Source: Treponema sp.
Lineage (GTDB): Bacteria; Spirochaetota; Spirochaetia; Treponematales; Treponemataceae
DNA length: 27,109 nucleotides
Direction: 5' to 3'
Assembly (NCBI GenBank): GCA_031290005.1
Contig: JAITOJ010000124.1
Span: forward strand, 1 to 27,109
The translations under genes and the position numbers were made by a program. Below the pieces are notes generated by a model. That model was not told the origin of the DNA, made no database searches, and worked only from the letters and a program-made list of their open reading frames with translations. The first letter of the stretch is position 1. Each line of letters begins with the position of its first letter. Below, in pieces: positions 1 to 6,895 of this stretch.

Positions 1-296
1 TAAGGGTCTTATTAGCCTCGTAATAAGGGTCTTATTAGCCCCGTAATAAGGGTCTTAGTAGCCTCGTACTAAGGGTCTTATTAGCCCCGTAATAAGGGTC
101 TTAGTAGCCCCGTAATAAGAGTCTTATTCCCTTCGGCGCAAGCCCCTTATTCCCTTCGGCGCAAGCCCCTTATTCCCCCCGAAGTAAGACCCTTACTCCC
201 TTCGCCGTAAGACCCTTACTCCCTTCGCCGTAAGACCCTTACTCCCTTCGCCGTAAGACCCTTACTCCCTTCGCCGTAAGACCCTTACGTCCCCCG
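1..296. repeat. Tandem array of 23-bp hairpin units that flips orientation
   Basis: About thirteen units with an exact 23-base period; the first is cut by the window edge. Boundaries fall at 20, 43, 66, 89, 112, 135 and so on to 296. Units up to about 112 carry the core TAAGGGTCTTA, usually inside a 7-bp stem (TAATAAG, loop GGT, CTTATTA). Units from about 185 carry its reverse complement TAAGACCCTTA, with a 5-bp stem GTAAG/CTTAC and loop ACC. The middle units (113-181) are intermediate. The two halves can therefore pair with each other as well as locally. No ORF covers the array, and there are no unique spacers as in CRISPR. The function is unknown. Confidence 0.9.
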
Positions 297-319
297 GCGT
301 CTCCGCGCCTCCGTGTGGC

Positions 320-362
320 CTTCGACAAGCTCAGGCGCCGCTGGTTGCTGAGCCTGTCGAAG
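320..362. repeat. 15-bp inverted repeat
   Basis: The arms CTTCGACAAGCTCAG (320-334) and CTGAGCCTGTCGAAG (348-362) pair with one mismatch across a 13-base loop. It resembles dispersed intergenic REP-like palindromes. There is no T-run on either side, so it is not an obvious terminator. Confidence 0.75.
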
Positions 363-381
363 TACTGCGGCCATAAGATAT

Positions 382-417
382 AAAAAAACCGGCTCGCTCA
401 CAGTGAGAGATACCGGT
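382..417 (-). terminator. Rho-independent terminator of the PIN locus
   Basis: Read on the minus strand, ACCGG arms (413-417 with 388-392) enclose an inner CTCAC/GTGAG stem, followed by a run of seven T. It lies about 55 bases past the stop of the minus-strand ORF ending at 474 and fits as the end of that transcript. Confidence 0.75.
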
Positions 418-473
418 AATTTCAAGAGTATAGAGAAGAGAGGGTGGGCATTTGCGGTATTGCGTGTGGCGTG

Positions 474-665
474 TCAATTCCCTGTTGCCCAGGGAATGGG
501 GCCATGTTCCCGCTCAATTCGAGCCATTCTCTCTTGAAAAGAGGCATCGTACTGTTCCTTTGTCATAGTCCTCATCATCTTGCTGATTTTCCGCTTGGTT
601 GCGAGGATAGGCGCCATTACTTCCCGGTACACCTTCTGTTCTTCACGCCGTTCTTCTCTTGTCAT
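474..665 (-). CDS. Small charged protein, possible antitoxin partner of the PIN remnant
   Basis: A 63-residue, highly charged and probably helical protein starting MTREERREEQ. The frame is open upstream to 740, but the start at 665 is preferred because GGAGG lies nine bases before it. That start overlaps the 3' end of the PIN ORF (stop at 643-645), so the two would be translationally coupled. The segment MTKEQYDASFQERMARIE resembles, by eye, small proteins encoded beside PIN-domain toxins, but I cannot assign a family. The order is toxin then partner, the reverse of the usual antitoxin-first order. If it is an antitoxin, the toxin it answers to appears already broken. A terminator follows. 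Confidence 0.5.
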   Translation of the reverse strand: MTREERREEQKVYREVMAPILATKRKISKMMRTMTKEQYDASFQERMARIEREHGPIPWATGN

Positions 666-1071
666 ATTCCATAACCTCCCTTGGACTTGCAATACCAATC
701 TGCGCGTAACCTTCGCGCTTGTTGACAAATCCCGTACCAATCATTGTTTTTTGCTTCACAATGTGACCCATGTTATAACTGACCACAAAGTCAAGATGAT
801 TAACCGTCGCCGCCGCGATATGAGCCGCATCGACTTCAGAACCGGCAGGGATTATATCGTTTGCCACATAGCTACCTGCAAGCCGTGTTATTTCGTTACT
901 TCGCGGCAGCACAGGTATACCATATTTTGCAATGAGCGAATACATCTTATCGAATTGTTTTTTAGGGGCATCCTGCAATTCATCCACCACATAGCCGGAA
1001 GTATACGGCTCAATCAGTTGCGGAAAGCGCCCCCATTCGGTATAATTGTCCGCAAATGAATGCGCGGACAA
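643..1071 (-). pseudogene. PIN-domain toxin (VapC-like), 5'-truncated
   Basis: The 142-codon frame carries the C-terminal two thirds of a PIN-type ribonuclease. Residues near 75-140 contain EVDAAHIAAATV, then VVSYNMGHIV and a final ASPREVMEY. These match the conserved acidic and Asn-containing core of VapC-like proteins. The usual N-terminal strand with the first catalytic Asp (a DTSVF-like segment) is missing. The only start is TTG at 1071, directly preceded in frame by a TGA (1072-1074), and no such segment is encoded just beyond. The lost 5' end coincides with the start of proB (1056), which overlaps it head-on. It is probably an inactivated relic. A shortened functional protein is possible but unlikely without the first Asp. 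Confidence 0.65.
1018..1046 (+). promoter_or_regulatory. proB promoter, leaderless spacing
   Basis: -35 TTGCGG (1018-1023), a 17-base spacer and -10 TATAAT (1041-1046). The proB ATG is at 1056, so the expected start of transcription lies within a few bases of the start codon. No Shine-Dalgarno is visible. Confidence 0.65.
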
Positions 1072-1865
1072 TCAAAGAAACCATAGCCGGGGCGCGGAAA
1101 ATCGTCGTTAAAATCGGCTCAAATACCCTGGCAAAGGCGGACGGCGCCATAAACATCGCCTTCATGGACGACTTCGCCGGGCAGTGCGCCGCCTTGCGCC
1201 GGGAGGGCAAACACATCGTGCTGGTCTCCTCAGGGGCGCAGGTGGCGGGGATTTCCACCCTTGACCGCTGGGCGCGCCGCCGGGACATCCACTACCGGCA
1301 GGCCCTGTGCGCCATCGGCCAGGTGGAGCTGATGGACAAATGGCGGAGCGCGTTCGGCGCCCAGGGTCTGCACATCGGCCAGCTTTTGCTGACCAAAGAA
1401 GACTTTGAAGACGACCACCGGACGCTCAATATGCGGAACACCCTGTTCACCCTGGTGGACGAAGGCGTGGTGCCGGTCATCAACGAAAATGACTCCGTGA
1501 CCTTTGACGAAATCCGCATCGGCGATAACGACAACCTGAGCGCCCTGACCGCAATTCTGTGGAACGCCGACGTCCTGATTCTGTTCAGCGACATTGACGG
1601 GGTCTACACCGAGAACCCCAAGACAAACCCCCAGGCCGCCCTGATCGAACTAGTGGAGCGCATAGCGGACTTGCGGGAGTGCATCTCAGTGGGGGGCGTC
1701 AACGACTTTGGAACCGGCGGCATGACCACTAAAATCGAAGCCGCGGAAAAAGTGACGGCCTACGGGATTCCCCTGATTCTGGCAAACGGCAGCCAGAGCG
1801 GCGCGTTGTCGCGCCTGGTTTCCGGGGAATCGCGGGGCACTCTGTTTTTGGGACAAGAGCCATGA
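1056..1865 (+). CDS. proB: Glutamate 5-kinase, short form without PUA domain
   Basis: Phosphorylates L-glutamate to glutamyl 5-phosphate, the first step of proline synthesis, in the cytoplasm. The 269 residues cover one amino-acid-kinase domain: KIVVKIGSNTL at 15-25, the VSSGAQVAG loop, VINENDSVTFDE, FSDIDGVY, and GTGGMTTKIEAA near 221-232. The PUA domain found at the C-terminus of the roughly 367-residue enterobacterial enzyme is absent, as in some other bacteria. The start at 1056 has no Shine-Dalgarno but lies nine bases after a good -10 box. proA does not follow; instead a DUF1015 gene overlaps the stop by four bases (ATGA), which indicates an operon. The gene overlaps the decayed PIN ORF on the other strand. 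Confidence 0.95.
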   Translation: MNARTIKETIAGARKIVVKIGSNTLAKADGAINIAFMDDFAGQCAALRREGKHIVLVSSGAQVAGISTLDRWARRRDIHYRQALCAIGQVELMDKWRSAFGAQGLHIGQLLLTKEDFEDDHRTLNMRNTLFTLVDEGVVPVINENDSVTFDEIRIGDNDNLSALTAILWNADVLILFSDIDGVYTENPKTNPQAALIELVERIADLRECISVGGVNDFGTGGMTTKIEAAEKVTAYGIPLILANGSQSGALSRLVSGESRGTLFLGQEP

Positions 1866-3115
1866 ATATAACAATGAATACAATTGCGCGATTCGGCCTC
1901 AAAGCGCCGGAAATCCTCCTGCCTCGTGCGGGAATTGACCTGGAAGCCTGGGCGGTTATCGCCTGTGACCAGTACACCCAGGACCGGGCATACTGGGAAC
2001 AGGCGGCCACGGCCCGGCAGGGGAAGCCCTCAACCCTCTCCCTGATTTTGCCCGAAGTGTATCTGGAAGACGACGGCACAAACGGCGCCATCCCGGCGGC
2101 GGCGCGGATTGAACACATACACCGCGCCATGAAACGCTGTCTGGCGGAAGGCGTTTTTGCCGCGCCCTTCACGGGCATGGTCTACGTGGAACGGGAGACC
2201 GCATATGGCCGTTGCCGCGCCGGACTGGTGGCAGCTATCGACCTGGAAGCCTACGACTGGAAGCCCGGCAGTGCGGCCTTAATCCGCGCCACTGAAGCCA
2301 CAGTGCCCGCCCGGCTTCCGCCGCGCATGAATATCCGGCGGGGCGCGCCCCTTGAGCTGCCCCACATTATGCTGCTGGTCAATGACCCCAAAAAGCATCT
2401 GGTGGAAGCCGCGGGGCGGGAAGCCAAAACGCGTTCCCCCCTCTACGACACCCCCCTCATGCCCGATGCCGGGCGCGTTACGGGCTGGCAAGTGCGCGGG
2501 GACGCGGCGTTCAACGCTCTTGCGGGCGCTTTGGCGGACATCGAGCGCGAAAACACCGCGGCCAATGGGGATGTGTTTCTGTTCGCCGTGGGGGACGGCA
2601 ATCATTCTCTGGCAAGCGCCAAGGCAATTTGGGAAGAATACAAGCCGCACCTTCCCGCCGCCGAGCGCGGCCAGCACCCCGCGCGGTATGCTTTGGCGGA
2701 AATCGTCAACATTTACGACGAGGGCCTCACCTTTGAGCCTATCCACCGGGTCGTGTTTAACGCCGAAAGGCACAGTCTGGCGAAGGCCCTTGAAAACGCG
2801 GTCAACATCACGCAAGACGGCCCGGCGCTGCGGGTGTCCGCAAAAAACGCCGAGCTTGCGGTGAGCAGTTTTCAACCCGCCTTGGACGCCTATCTTTCGT
2901 CGCACCCGGAATGCGCGGCGGACTATATCCACGGGGAGGACGAAGTGCTGCGGCTGGTCCAAAAGCCGGGAACCGTGGGCTTCATTCTGCCGCCTATCGC
3001 CAAGGAAAGCTTTTTTTCCACGATTGCTGTCAAAGGAACCCTGCCCCGCAAAAGTTTTTCTATGGGCGAAGCCAGCGAAAAGCGGTTTTATCTGGAATGC
3101 CGCACCTTGTTTTGA
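1862..3115 (+). CDS. DUF1015 family protein
   Basis: A 417-residue soluble protein of the DUF1015 family, which has no established biochemical role. Recognition rests on the N-terminal LLPRAGIDLEAWAVIACDQY, a central VGDGNHSL at 243-250 followed by ASAKAIWEEYK, and ARYALAEIVNIYDEGLTFEPIHR. The GDGNH block is the family hallmark and may be a ligand or catalytic site. The start overlaps the proB stop (ATGA), so translation is probably coupled. By association it may serve amino-acid metabolism, but this is inference from position only. There is no signal peptide or membrane segment. The length is normal for the family. Confidence 0.85.
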   Translation: MNITMNTIARFGLKAPEILLPRAGIDLEAWAVIACDQYTQDRAYWEQAATARQGKPSTLSLILPEVYLEDDGTNGAIPAAARIEHIHRAMKRCLAEGVFAAPFTGMVYVERETAYGRCRAGLVAAIDLEAYDWKPGSAALIRATEATVPARLPPRMNIRRGAPLELPHIMLLVNDPKKHLVEAAGREAKTRSPLYDTPLMPDAGRVTGWQVRGDAAFNALAGALADIERENTAANGDVFLFAVGDGNHSLASAKAIWEEYKPHLPAAERGQHPARYALAEIVNIYDEGLTFEPIHRVVFNAERHSLAKALENAVNITQDGPALRVSAKNAELAVSSFQPALDAYLSSHPECAADYIHGEDEVLRLVQKPGTVGFILPPIAKESFFSTIAVKGTLPRKSFSMGEASEKRFYLECRTLF

Positions 3116-3159
3116 CGGCGCGGCGCAAATTTTAATTTTTTTGTTAATGCGCTTTATAT

Positions 3160-3189
3160 CAGACAAAAAAAGTGGTTTTCGTATATAAT
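3160..3189 (+). promoter_or_regulatory. hipBA promoter with possible operator
   Basis: -35 CAGACA (3160-3165), an 18-base spacer and -10 TATAAT (3184-3189). An inverted repeat ATAAT-N7-ATTAT (3185-3201) overlaps the -10 box and the ATG at 3200. It is a plausible site for autorepression by the HipB-like protein. The ATG follows the -10 by ten bases, with no Shine-Dalgarno. Confidence 0.55.
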
Positions 3190-3199
3190 AACAAACATT

Positions 3200-3520
3200 A
3201 TGAGACAACTGGCAAGTCCATTGCTGCCAAAGCAGCAAAAAACGCTGGAAAGCATGGGCGACAACATCAAATATGCCCGGCTCAGGCGAGACCTTTCCAT
3301 GGAACAGGTGGCAGAGCGGGCCGGAATCAGCCGCGCCACACTCCATAAAGTGGAATCCGGCAACCCGGGGGTGGCAATCGGCGCTTACCTCAAAACGCTG
3401 TATGTTCTGAATTTGGAAGAAGACTTGAGCAGCGTGGCGCGGGACGACGAATTCGGGCGCGCTTTGCAGGACATAAAATTGCCCAGCCGGAAGCGGGCGT
3501 CAAAAAGCGGACGGATATGA
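3200..3520 (+). CDS. HipB-like XRE-family antitoxin/repressor
   Basis: A 106-residue DNA-binding protein. A helix-turn-helix of the XRE type spans about residues 19-72: MGDNIKYARLRRDLSMEQVA, then ERAGISRATLHKVESG, then a helix ending in YLKTLYVLNLEEDL. The C-terminal tail is basic (SRKRASKSGRI) and could contact the partner kinase or DNA. It is followed by a HipA-type gene with a four-base ATGA overlap, the standard antitoxin-first order. By family it would neutralise HipA and repress its own promoter. The start at 3200 lacks a ribosome site but fits a leaderless transcript; an internal Met at 3254 is the alternative. Confidence 0.85.
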   Translation: MRQLASPLLPKQQKTLESMGDNIKYARLRRDLSMEQVAERAGISRATLHKVESGNPGVAIGAYLKTLYVLNLEEDLSSVARDDEFGRALQDIKLPSRKRASKSGRI

Positions 3521-4773
3521 ACGAAAGAAAAAATATCTTTGTATATCTGGATATGTTGGATAAGCCGGTTCTCATTGGCATTTTGCACAGCGATATTGTT
3601 CGAGGGAAGGAATTATTTTCGTTTACCGGCGGTAATGACTGGCTGAACTACAAGGAATTCCGCTTGCTTGACCCTGATTTGGGCCCTTTTGAGGGACAGC
3701 AGTATGTGCGGGATGGGAAGCTTAATTTTGGTCTTTTTCTCGACTCTGCGCCTGACCGGTGGGGACGGCAGCTTATATTGCGGCGGGAAGCCTTGAATGC
3801 CCGGAGAGAAGGCCGGATGCCGTGCGCCCTGCATGAAAGCGATTTTTTGTTGAGCGTGTATGACGGCAGCCGTATGGGGGCGCTCCGGCTCAAGCTGTCT
3901 CCTGGAGGGGATTTTTTGGACAACAACGCAAGTCAGGCTGTCCCTCCATGGATTTCTATTCGTAATCTGGAATACGCCAGTCTGTGTCTGGAACAGGCGG
4001 ACAGTGATGGCCGGGAATACGCGAAATGGCTTGCTCTGCTGATTGCTCCCGGTTCGTCACTGGGGGGAGCGCGGCCCAAAGCCAATGTGGCGGACAGTGA
4101 CGGGCATTTGTGGATTGCCAAGTTCCCTTCCGGCAGCGACGTCAAAGACGTGGGGGCTTGGGAAAAAGTAGTCAATATGCTTGCGGCAAACTGCGGAATC
4201 ACCGTACCCGAATCCATGAGCCAGGTCTTTTCCACCAAACAGCATACATTTCTTACCCGGCGGTTTGACCGGATTGCAGACAGCAGGCGGATACATTTTG
4301 CGTCGGCCATGACCTTGCTGGGAGTGCAGGACGGTGCGGATTATATCACTGGGGTCAGTTATCTCGACATAGCGGGAATTATTGTCAGATATGGAGCGGA
4401 GGTGGAACGCAATCTGGAAGAGCTTTGGCGTCGCATGATTTTCAATATTGCGGTGTCGAATTGTGACGACCATTTGCGCAATCACGGCTTTCTCCTTACA
4501 CCAGCGGGGTGGGTGTTGTCCCCGGCCTACGATATGAACCCTGACGAAACCGGGACAGGGCTGAAACTCGCAATTTTAGAAAACAACAATTCTCTTGATT
4601 TTGACTTGGCGCTGGAAGCGAGCTCCTTTTTTCGGCTTTCATTGGAAAAAGCAAAGTCCATTCTGGGGGAAGTCAGGAACGCTGTCGCGCACTGGCGGAG
4701 CGCCGCAATTGTCTGTGGTATTTCCCGGGAAGAACAGGAGAGGCTAGAGCCCGCATTCCGGCAAAGACAATAG
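3517..4773 (+). CDS. HipA-like serine/threonine kinase toxin
   Basis: A 418-residue HipA-family protein. Known members phosphorylate a translation factor or aminoacyl-tRNA synthetase and cause dormancy; the target here is unknown. The N-terminal couple_HipA region (about 1-125) contains GLFLDSAPDRWGRQLI. The kinase core shows the Gly-rich autophosphorylation loop SLGGARPKA (about 180-188), the ATP-binding Lys in WIAKFPS (199-205), RRFDR near 250, the catalytic NCDDHLRNHG (from 315) and the metal-binding YDMNP (338-342). All key residues appear intact, so it is probably active. It is co-transcribed with the HipB-like gene. There is no immediate terminator, but one lies at 4963. Confidence 0.88.
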   Translation: MNERKNIFVYLDMLDKPVLIGILHSDIVRGKELFSFTGGNDWLNYKEFRLLDPDLGPFEGQQYVRDGKLNFGLFLDSAPDRWGRQLILRREALNARREGRMPCALHESDFLLSVYDGSRMGALRLKLSPGGDFLDNNASQAVPPWISIRNLEYASLCLEQADSDGREYAKWLALLIAPGSSLGGARPKANVADSDGHLWIAKFPSGSDVKDVGAWEKVVNMLAANCGITVPESMSQVFSTKQHTFLTRRFDRIADSRRIHFASAMTLLGVQDGADYITGVSYLDIAGIIVRYGAEVERNLEELWRRMIFNIAVSNCDDHLRNHGFLLTPAGWVLSPAYDMNPDETGTGLKLAILENNNSLDFDLALEASSFFRLSLEKAKSILGEVRNAVAHWRSAAIVCGISREEQERLEPAFRQRQ

Positions 4774-4824
4774 CGGGCAATCAACATTGTAATTACCAAT
4801 TTTATTTCAGGGACAGGGCTTCTC

Positions 4825-4952
4825 CCAACGGTTTGCAAGCCGCACACTGATTACTCGGATAAGTTATCGGTGGCGGCATGAATAGGAGGGGAAAGATAAT
4901 CCCAGTGGTCACGCCGTCCCCGCAAACCAGTGTGCGGCCTGCAAACCGTTGG
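4825..4952. repeat. 25-bp inverted repeat flanking 78 bp
   Basis: The left arm (4825-4849) starts CCAACGGTTTGCAAGCC, and the right arm (4928-4952) ends GGCCTGCAAACCGTTGG. The arms differ at one of 25 positions. The interior includes the palindrome GATAAGTTATC (4858-4868). No target-site duplication or ORF is evident. It lies in the 233-base gap between hipA and the convergent porin. It could be a small non-autonomous element or a large folded 3' structure; its nature is undetermined. Confidence 0.7.
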
Positions 4953-4962
4953 TCGGCAAGCA

Positions 4963-4994
4963 GCAAACTTGCCAGAAATAGCAAGTTTGCTTTT
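4963..4994 (+). terminator. Hairpin terminator between convergent hipA and porin genes
   Basis: A perfect 10-bp stem GCAAACTTGC/GCAAGTTTGC (4963-4972, 4981-4990) with an eight-base loop, followed by TTTT on the plus strand. It also sits 16 bases past the porin stop on the minus strand, where the U-tract is lacking, so it may act in both directions with unequal strength. Confidence 0.75.
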
Positions 4995-5006
4995 ACCGAG
5001 TTTCGG

Positions 5007-6392
5007 TTAGAAAGACACCTTCACAGCCACCGGAATGGCGATGATGGTGCTCTTGTAGGTGTTGCTATTAGCGCCGTTGTCAACGGTGGTGGCTTTGGTG
5101 GAAAAGTCAATACCGCCGCGGGCCGTAACGCCCTTGGCAATAGTGTAAGTGCAGCCAAGATATCCGCCGAACAGGTTGTACTTCATGGTCTGCTCAGTAT
5201 CACCTTCGGTGTGTCCCATGTTTGCCATCTGGTTTGCAATCTGTACTGTCGCGGTCAGCTTGTCGGTTACGGCATAGGAGACCACCAGGGCATCGGTCAA
5301 AGAGAAGAAACTCTCTTCCACATCGGCTTGTGCTTGGGTGGTAGCTCCGTTCATAGGAGCATAGAAGCCTGTCTCCCCGTCTGTTGCCTTGTCCACTTTA
5401 AAGCTGGCAAGACTCACGTTGTTGTTCAGCGTTACCGTCAGTTTTTCAACGCCCGTGTATTTGACTTGCAGGTCAATACCGTTCCAGAAAGGCCCGGCAA
5501 TTTCCTGCTTGATATCGCTTCCCGCAAACTGCCCGGAATAGCCCACGTTAAACCCAAGTCCGCTCACCGGTGTGATGTTCGCGTACAAACCAAAAGCGTT
5601 CTGGAATTCTTTGGCGGGAACGCCAGCCGTAATCTCGGTTTCATCTTTCTCGGTGTCCGGGTCGGTTTCGCTGTACTTGTAGGTAACGTCAAAGCTGACA
5701 AGGTCGGCGATTTTCGCGCCGCTTACGCGCAGCGCAAATTCGCCTGCGGACTTACCAGAGACAGGCTCAGGCTTTTCGTCTTTACTAGCGGTAAACGGAC
5801 CAAGCGCGCCGGTCACTGAGATGGGGCCAAACGCGAGGCCAAGAAAGAACCGGCCATTGGATGTGCCATAGGCGTTTTTGGTGATGTTGTTCACGTCTTT
5901 GGCTGACAGACCGAGCGCGGCCGCATCATCTTTCCCGGAAAAGGTGGGTGTAAACAGGCCCAGGTTGTAAGTGGTGCCAAAACCTCTGCCATCCAGGAAG
6001 TCGTCAATGTCGCCATAGCGCCCGATTCCGCGCTGGTGGGTATTGGCATACATCAGCTTTACCGGCCCGATAATGCCATACACTTCATACTCGTCAATAT
6101 AAACAATACCGGAGCCCGGATTGTTCCCTACCCATGCGCCTGAATCGGTGCGGAGCCGCAGATACCCTCGGTAGTTGTCCGCCTGCAGGTTAAAGGCAAT
6201 CCGCAGTTCCGAGGTGTCCATCGCCGATTTAGTAAACGAATCGGTCTTTGACGCTTTGTTGTCATCGTCTTCGGTAACCGTGTAATTAATCGCGTCGGTT
6301 ATCAAATCCGCGCCAACGGTGAAGCCGTCCGCAGCAAACGCGGAGCCCAGTACCAGTGCCGCCATGAGCAGCACAACCAGAATTTTCTTCAT
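5007..6392 (-). CDS. Outer-membrane beta-barrel (porin-like) protein
   Basis: A 461-residue exported protein. It has a clear signal peptide (MKKILVVLLMAALVLGSAFA, probable cleavage after AFA). The mature part consists of alternating-residue strands separated by Gly/Asn/Asp-rich turns, and the last residue is Phe (VAVKVSF), as in outer-membrane barrels. It resembles the large porin-like surface proteins of treponemes, but I cannot place it firmly in the Msp family. It is preceded by AGGAGG six bases before ATG. A 12-bp palindrome GAAGCCGGCTTC (6406-6417) sits just upstream of that site. Further upstream are a terminator, a TTGCG repeat tract and a candidate minus-strand RNA. It appears monocistronic and converges with hipA. 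Confidence 0.75.
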   Translation of the reverse strand: MKKILVVLLMAALVLGSAFAADGFTVGADLITDAINYTVTEDDDNKASKTDSFTKSAMDTSELRIAFNLQADNYRGYLRLRTDSGAWVGNNPGSGIVYIDEYEVYGIIGPVKLMYANTHQRGIGRYGDIDDFLDGRGFGTTYNLGLFTPTFSGKDDAAALGLSAKDVNNITKNAYGTSNGRFFLGLAFGPISVTGALGPFTASKDEKPEPVSGKSAGEFALRVSGAKIADLVSFDVTYKYSETDPDTEKDETEITAGVPAKEFQNAFGLYANITPVSGLGFNVGYSGQFAGSDIKQEIAGPFWNGIDLQVKYTGVEKLTVTLNNNVSLASFKVDKATDGETGFYAPMNGATTQAQADVEESFFSLTDALVVSYAVTDKLTATVQIANQMANMGHTEGDTEQTMKYNLFGGYLGCTYTIAKGVTARGGIDFSTKATTVDNGANSNTYKSTIIAIPVAVKVSF

Positions 6393-6405
6393 TTTTGCCT
6401 CCTAA

Positions 6406-6417
6406 GAAGCCGGCTTC
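6406..6417. promoter_or_regulatory. Palindrome in porin 5' leader
   Basis: A perfect 12-bp palindrome GAAGCCGGCTTC lies immediately upstream of the AGGAGG ribosome site of the porin. It could be a repressor site, or part of an mRNA structure influencing initiation. The sequence alone does not decide. Confidence 0.35.
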
Positions 6418-6439
6418 CTAAACCAGCTTCCTGAATTGT

Positions 6440-6467
6440 ATTTTACGGAGCATACGCCCCGCACCAA
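6440..6467 (-). promoter_or_regulatory. Possible porin promoter
   Basis: Minus-strand -35 TTGGTG (6462-6467), a 16-base spacer and -10 TAAAAT (6440-6445). The -35 is weak, but this is the best match between the upstream terminator (6501) and the gene. Confidence 0.35.
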
Positions 6468-6500
6468 AGCGGCTCTGACGATGCAAAGCCGCGCAATTGG

Positions 6501-6549
6501 AAAATAAAAAAGCCCCGGCGCGCGGAAAAAGAGATGCCGCGCCCAGGGT
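6501..6549 (-). terminator. Strong minus-strand terminator upstream of the porin
   Basis: On the minus strand, a GC-rich stem (arms 6537-6548 and 6512-6525, one bulge and one mismatch) is followed by TTTTTTATTTT. No annotated gene ends here. It therefore points to a transcript starting to its right, consistent with the promoter at 6783-6811. Confidence 0.75.
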
Positions 6550-6603
6550 ATTCAAAACGTGAGAAAAATAAACTGTCAGCAAAATTGTTTGTATTACGGG
6601 TTG

Positions 6604-6648
6604 TTGCGTTGCGTTGCGTTGCGTTGCGTTGCGTTGCGTTGCGTTGCG
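6604..6648. repeat. Pentanucleotide microsatellite (TTGCG)9
   Basis: Nine perfect TTGCG units. Tracts of this kind change length by replication slippage. It lies 212 bp upstream of the porin start and 248 bp upstream of the divergent DUF1848 gene, inside the candidate RNA. Confidence 0.97.
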
Positions 6649-6659
6649 TATACGAATTT

Positions 6660-6685
6660 ACCCTACCCGGCATTTTGGGTAGGGT
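6660..6685. repeat. 9-bp hairpin beside the microsatellite
   Basis: ACCCTACCC (6660-6668) and GGGTAGGGT (6677-6685) pair perfectly around an eight-base loop. No U-tract follows on either strand, so it is probably an RNA structural element and not a terminator. Confidence 0.6.
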
Positions 6686-6782
6686 TGTTACGGAGGAGGA
6701 AGCAGTTGTCATCACATATGTCCGCATATTCCAATACTCCACATCCGCGCATTTCTGCACTTATTCTTTAGCAACCGTTCAG

Positions 6783-6811
6783 AATATAGACTATTTTTAG
6801 ATTTTTGTCAA
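6783..6811 (-). promoter_or_regulatory. Promoter of the candidate RNA
   Basis: Minus-strand -35 TTGACA (6806-6811), exactly 17 bases, then -10 TATATT (6783-6788). It is one of the better promoter matches in the window, yet it faces no convincing coding gene before the terminator at 6549. Confidence 0.6.
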
Positions 6812-6857
6812 GTGGTATATGGCTAAAAATGCGGTATACGCCAAAAATACATTCAGC

Positions 6858-6886
6858 TTGACCTTTTACTGCCTATCCAGTATAGT
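6858..6886 (+). promoter_or_regulatory. Promoter of the DUF1848 gene, leaderless spacing
   Basis: -35 TTGACC (6858-6863), a 17-base spacer and -10 TATAGT (6881-6886). The ATG at 6896 is nine bases further on, with no ribosome site between. Confidence 0.65.
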
Positions 6887-6895
6887 GCGGCGGCT

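Larger units (their letters stand above)
6505..6776 (-). ncRNA. Candidate non-coding RNA with pentanucleotide repeat
   Basis: Predicted from signals only. A minus-strand promoter (TTGACA, 17 bases, TATATT; 6811-6783) and a terminator (6549-6501) bound about 270 nt. The RNA would contain CCUCCUCC (complement of 6692-6699), a 9-bp hairpin (complement of 6660-6685) and nine CGCAA units. A GTG-started frame passes through it (6760 to 6443), but it lacks a ribosome site and runs through the terminator, so non-coding is more likely. A trans-acting regulator of translation is one possibility. Confidence 0.45.

Noticed and set aside
1..296. CRISPR array
   Set aside because: The whole 23-base unit repeats with no unique spacers, units drift gradually, and there are no cas genes.
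2279..3346. 355-codon minus-strand frame over the DUF1015 gene
   Set aside because: It is antisense to a recognised family gene, crosses the hipBA promoter, and has no motifs.
4825..4952. Integron attC site next to hipBA
   Set aside because: The outer bases do not fit RYYYAAC and GTTRRRY, there is no adjacent integrase, and the arms pair almost perfectly, without the bulged bases of attC.
4878..5819. 313-codon plus-strand frame opposite the porin
   Set aside because: It is antisense to a gene with a signal peptide and ribosome site; its sequence shows no family motifs and it has no ribosome site.
6443..6760. Coding gene with RNATQ repeats on the minus strand
   Set aside because: GTG start without ribosome site, and the frame runs through a strong terminator; a non-coding transcript fits better.
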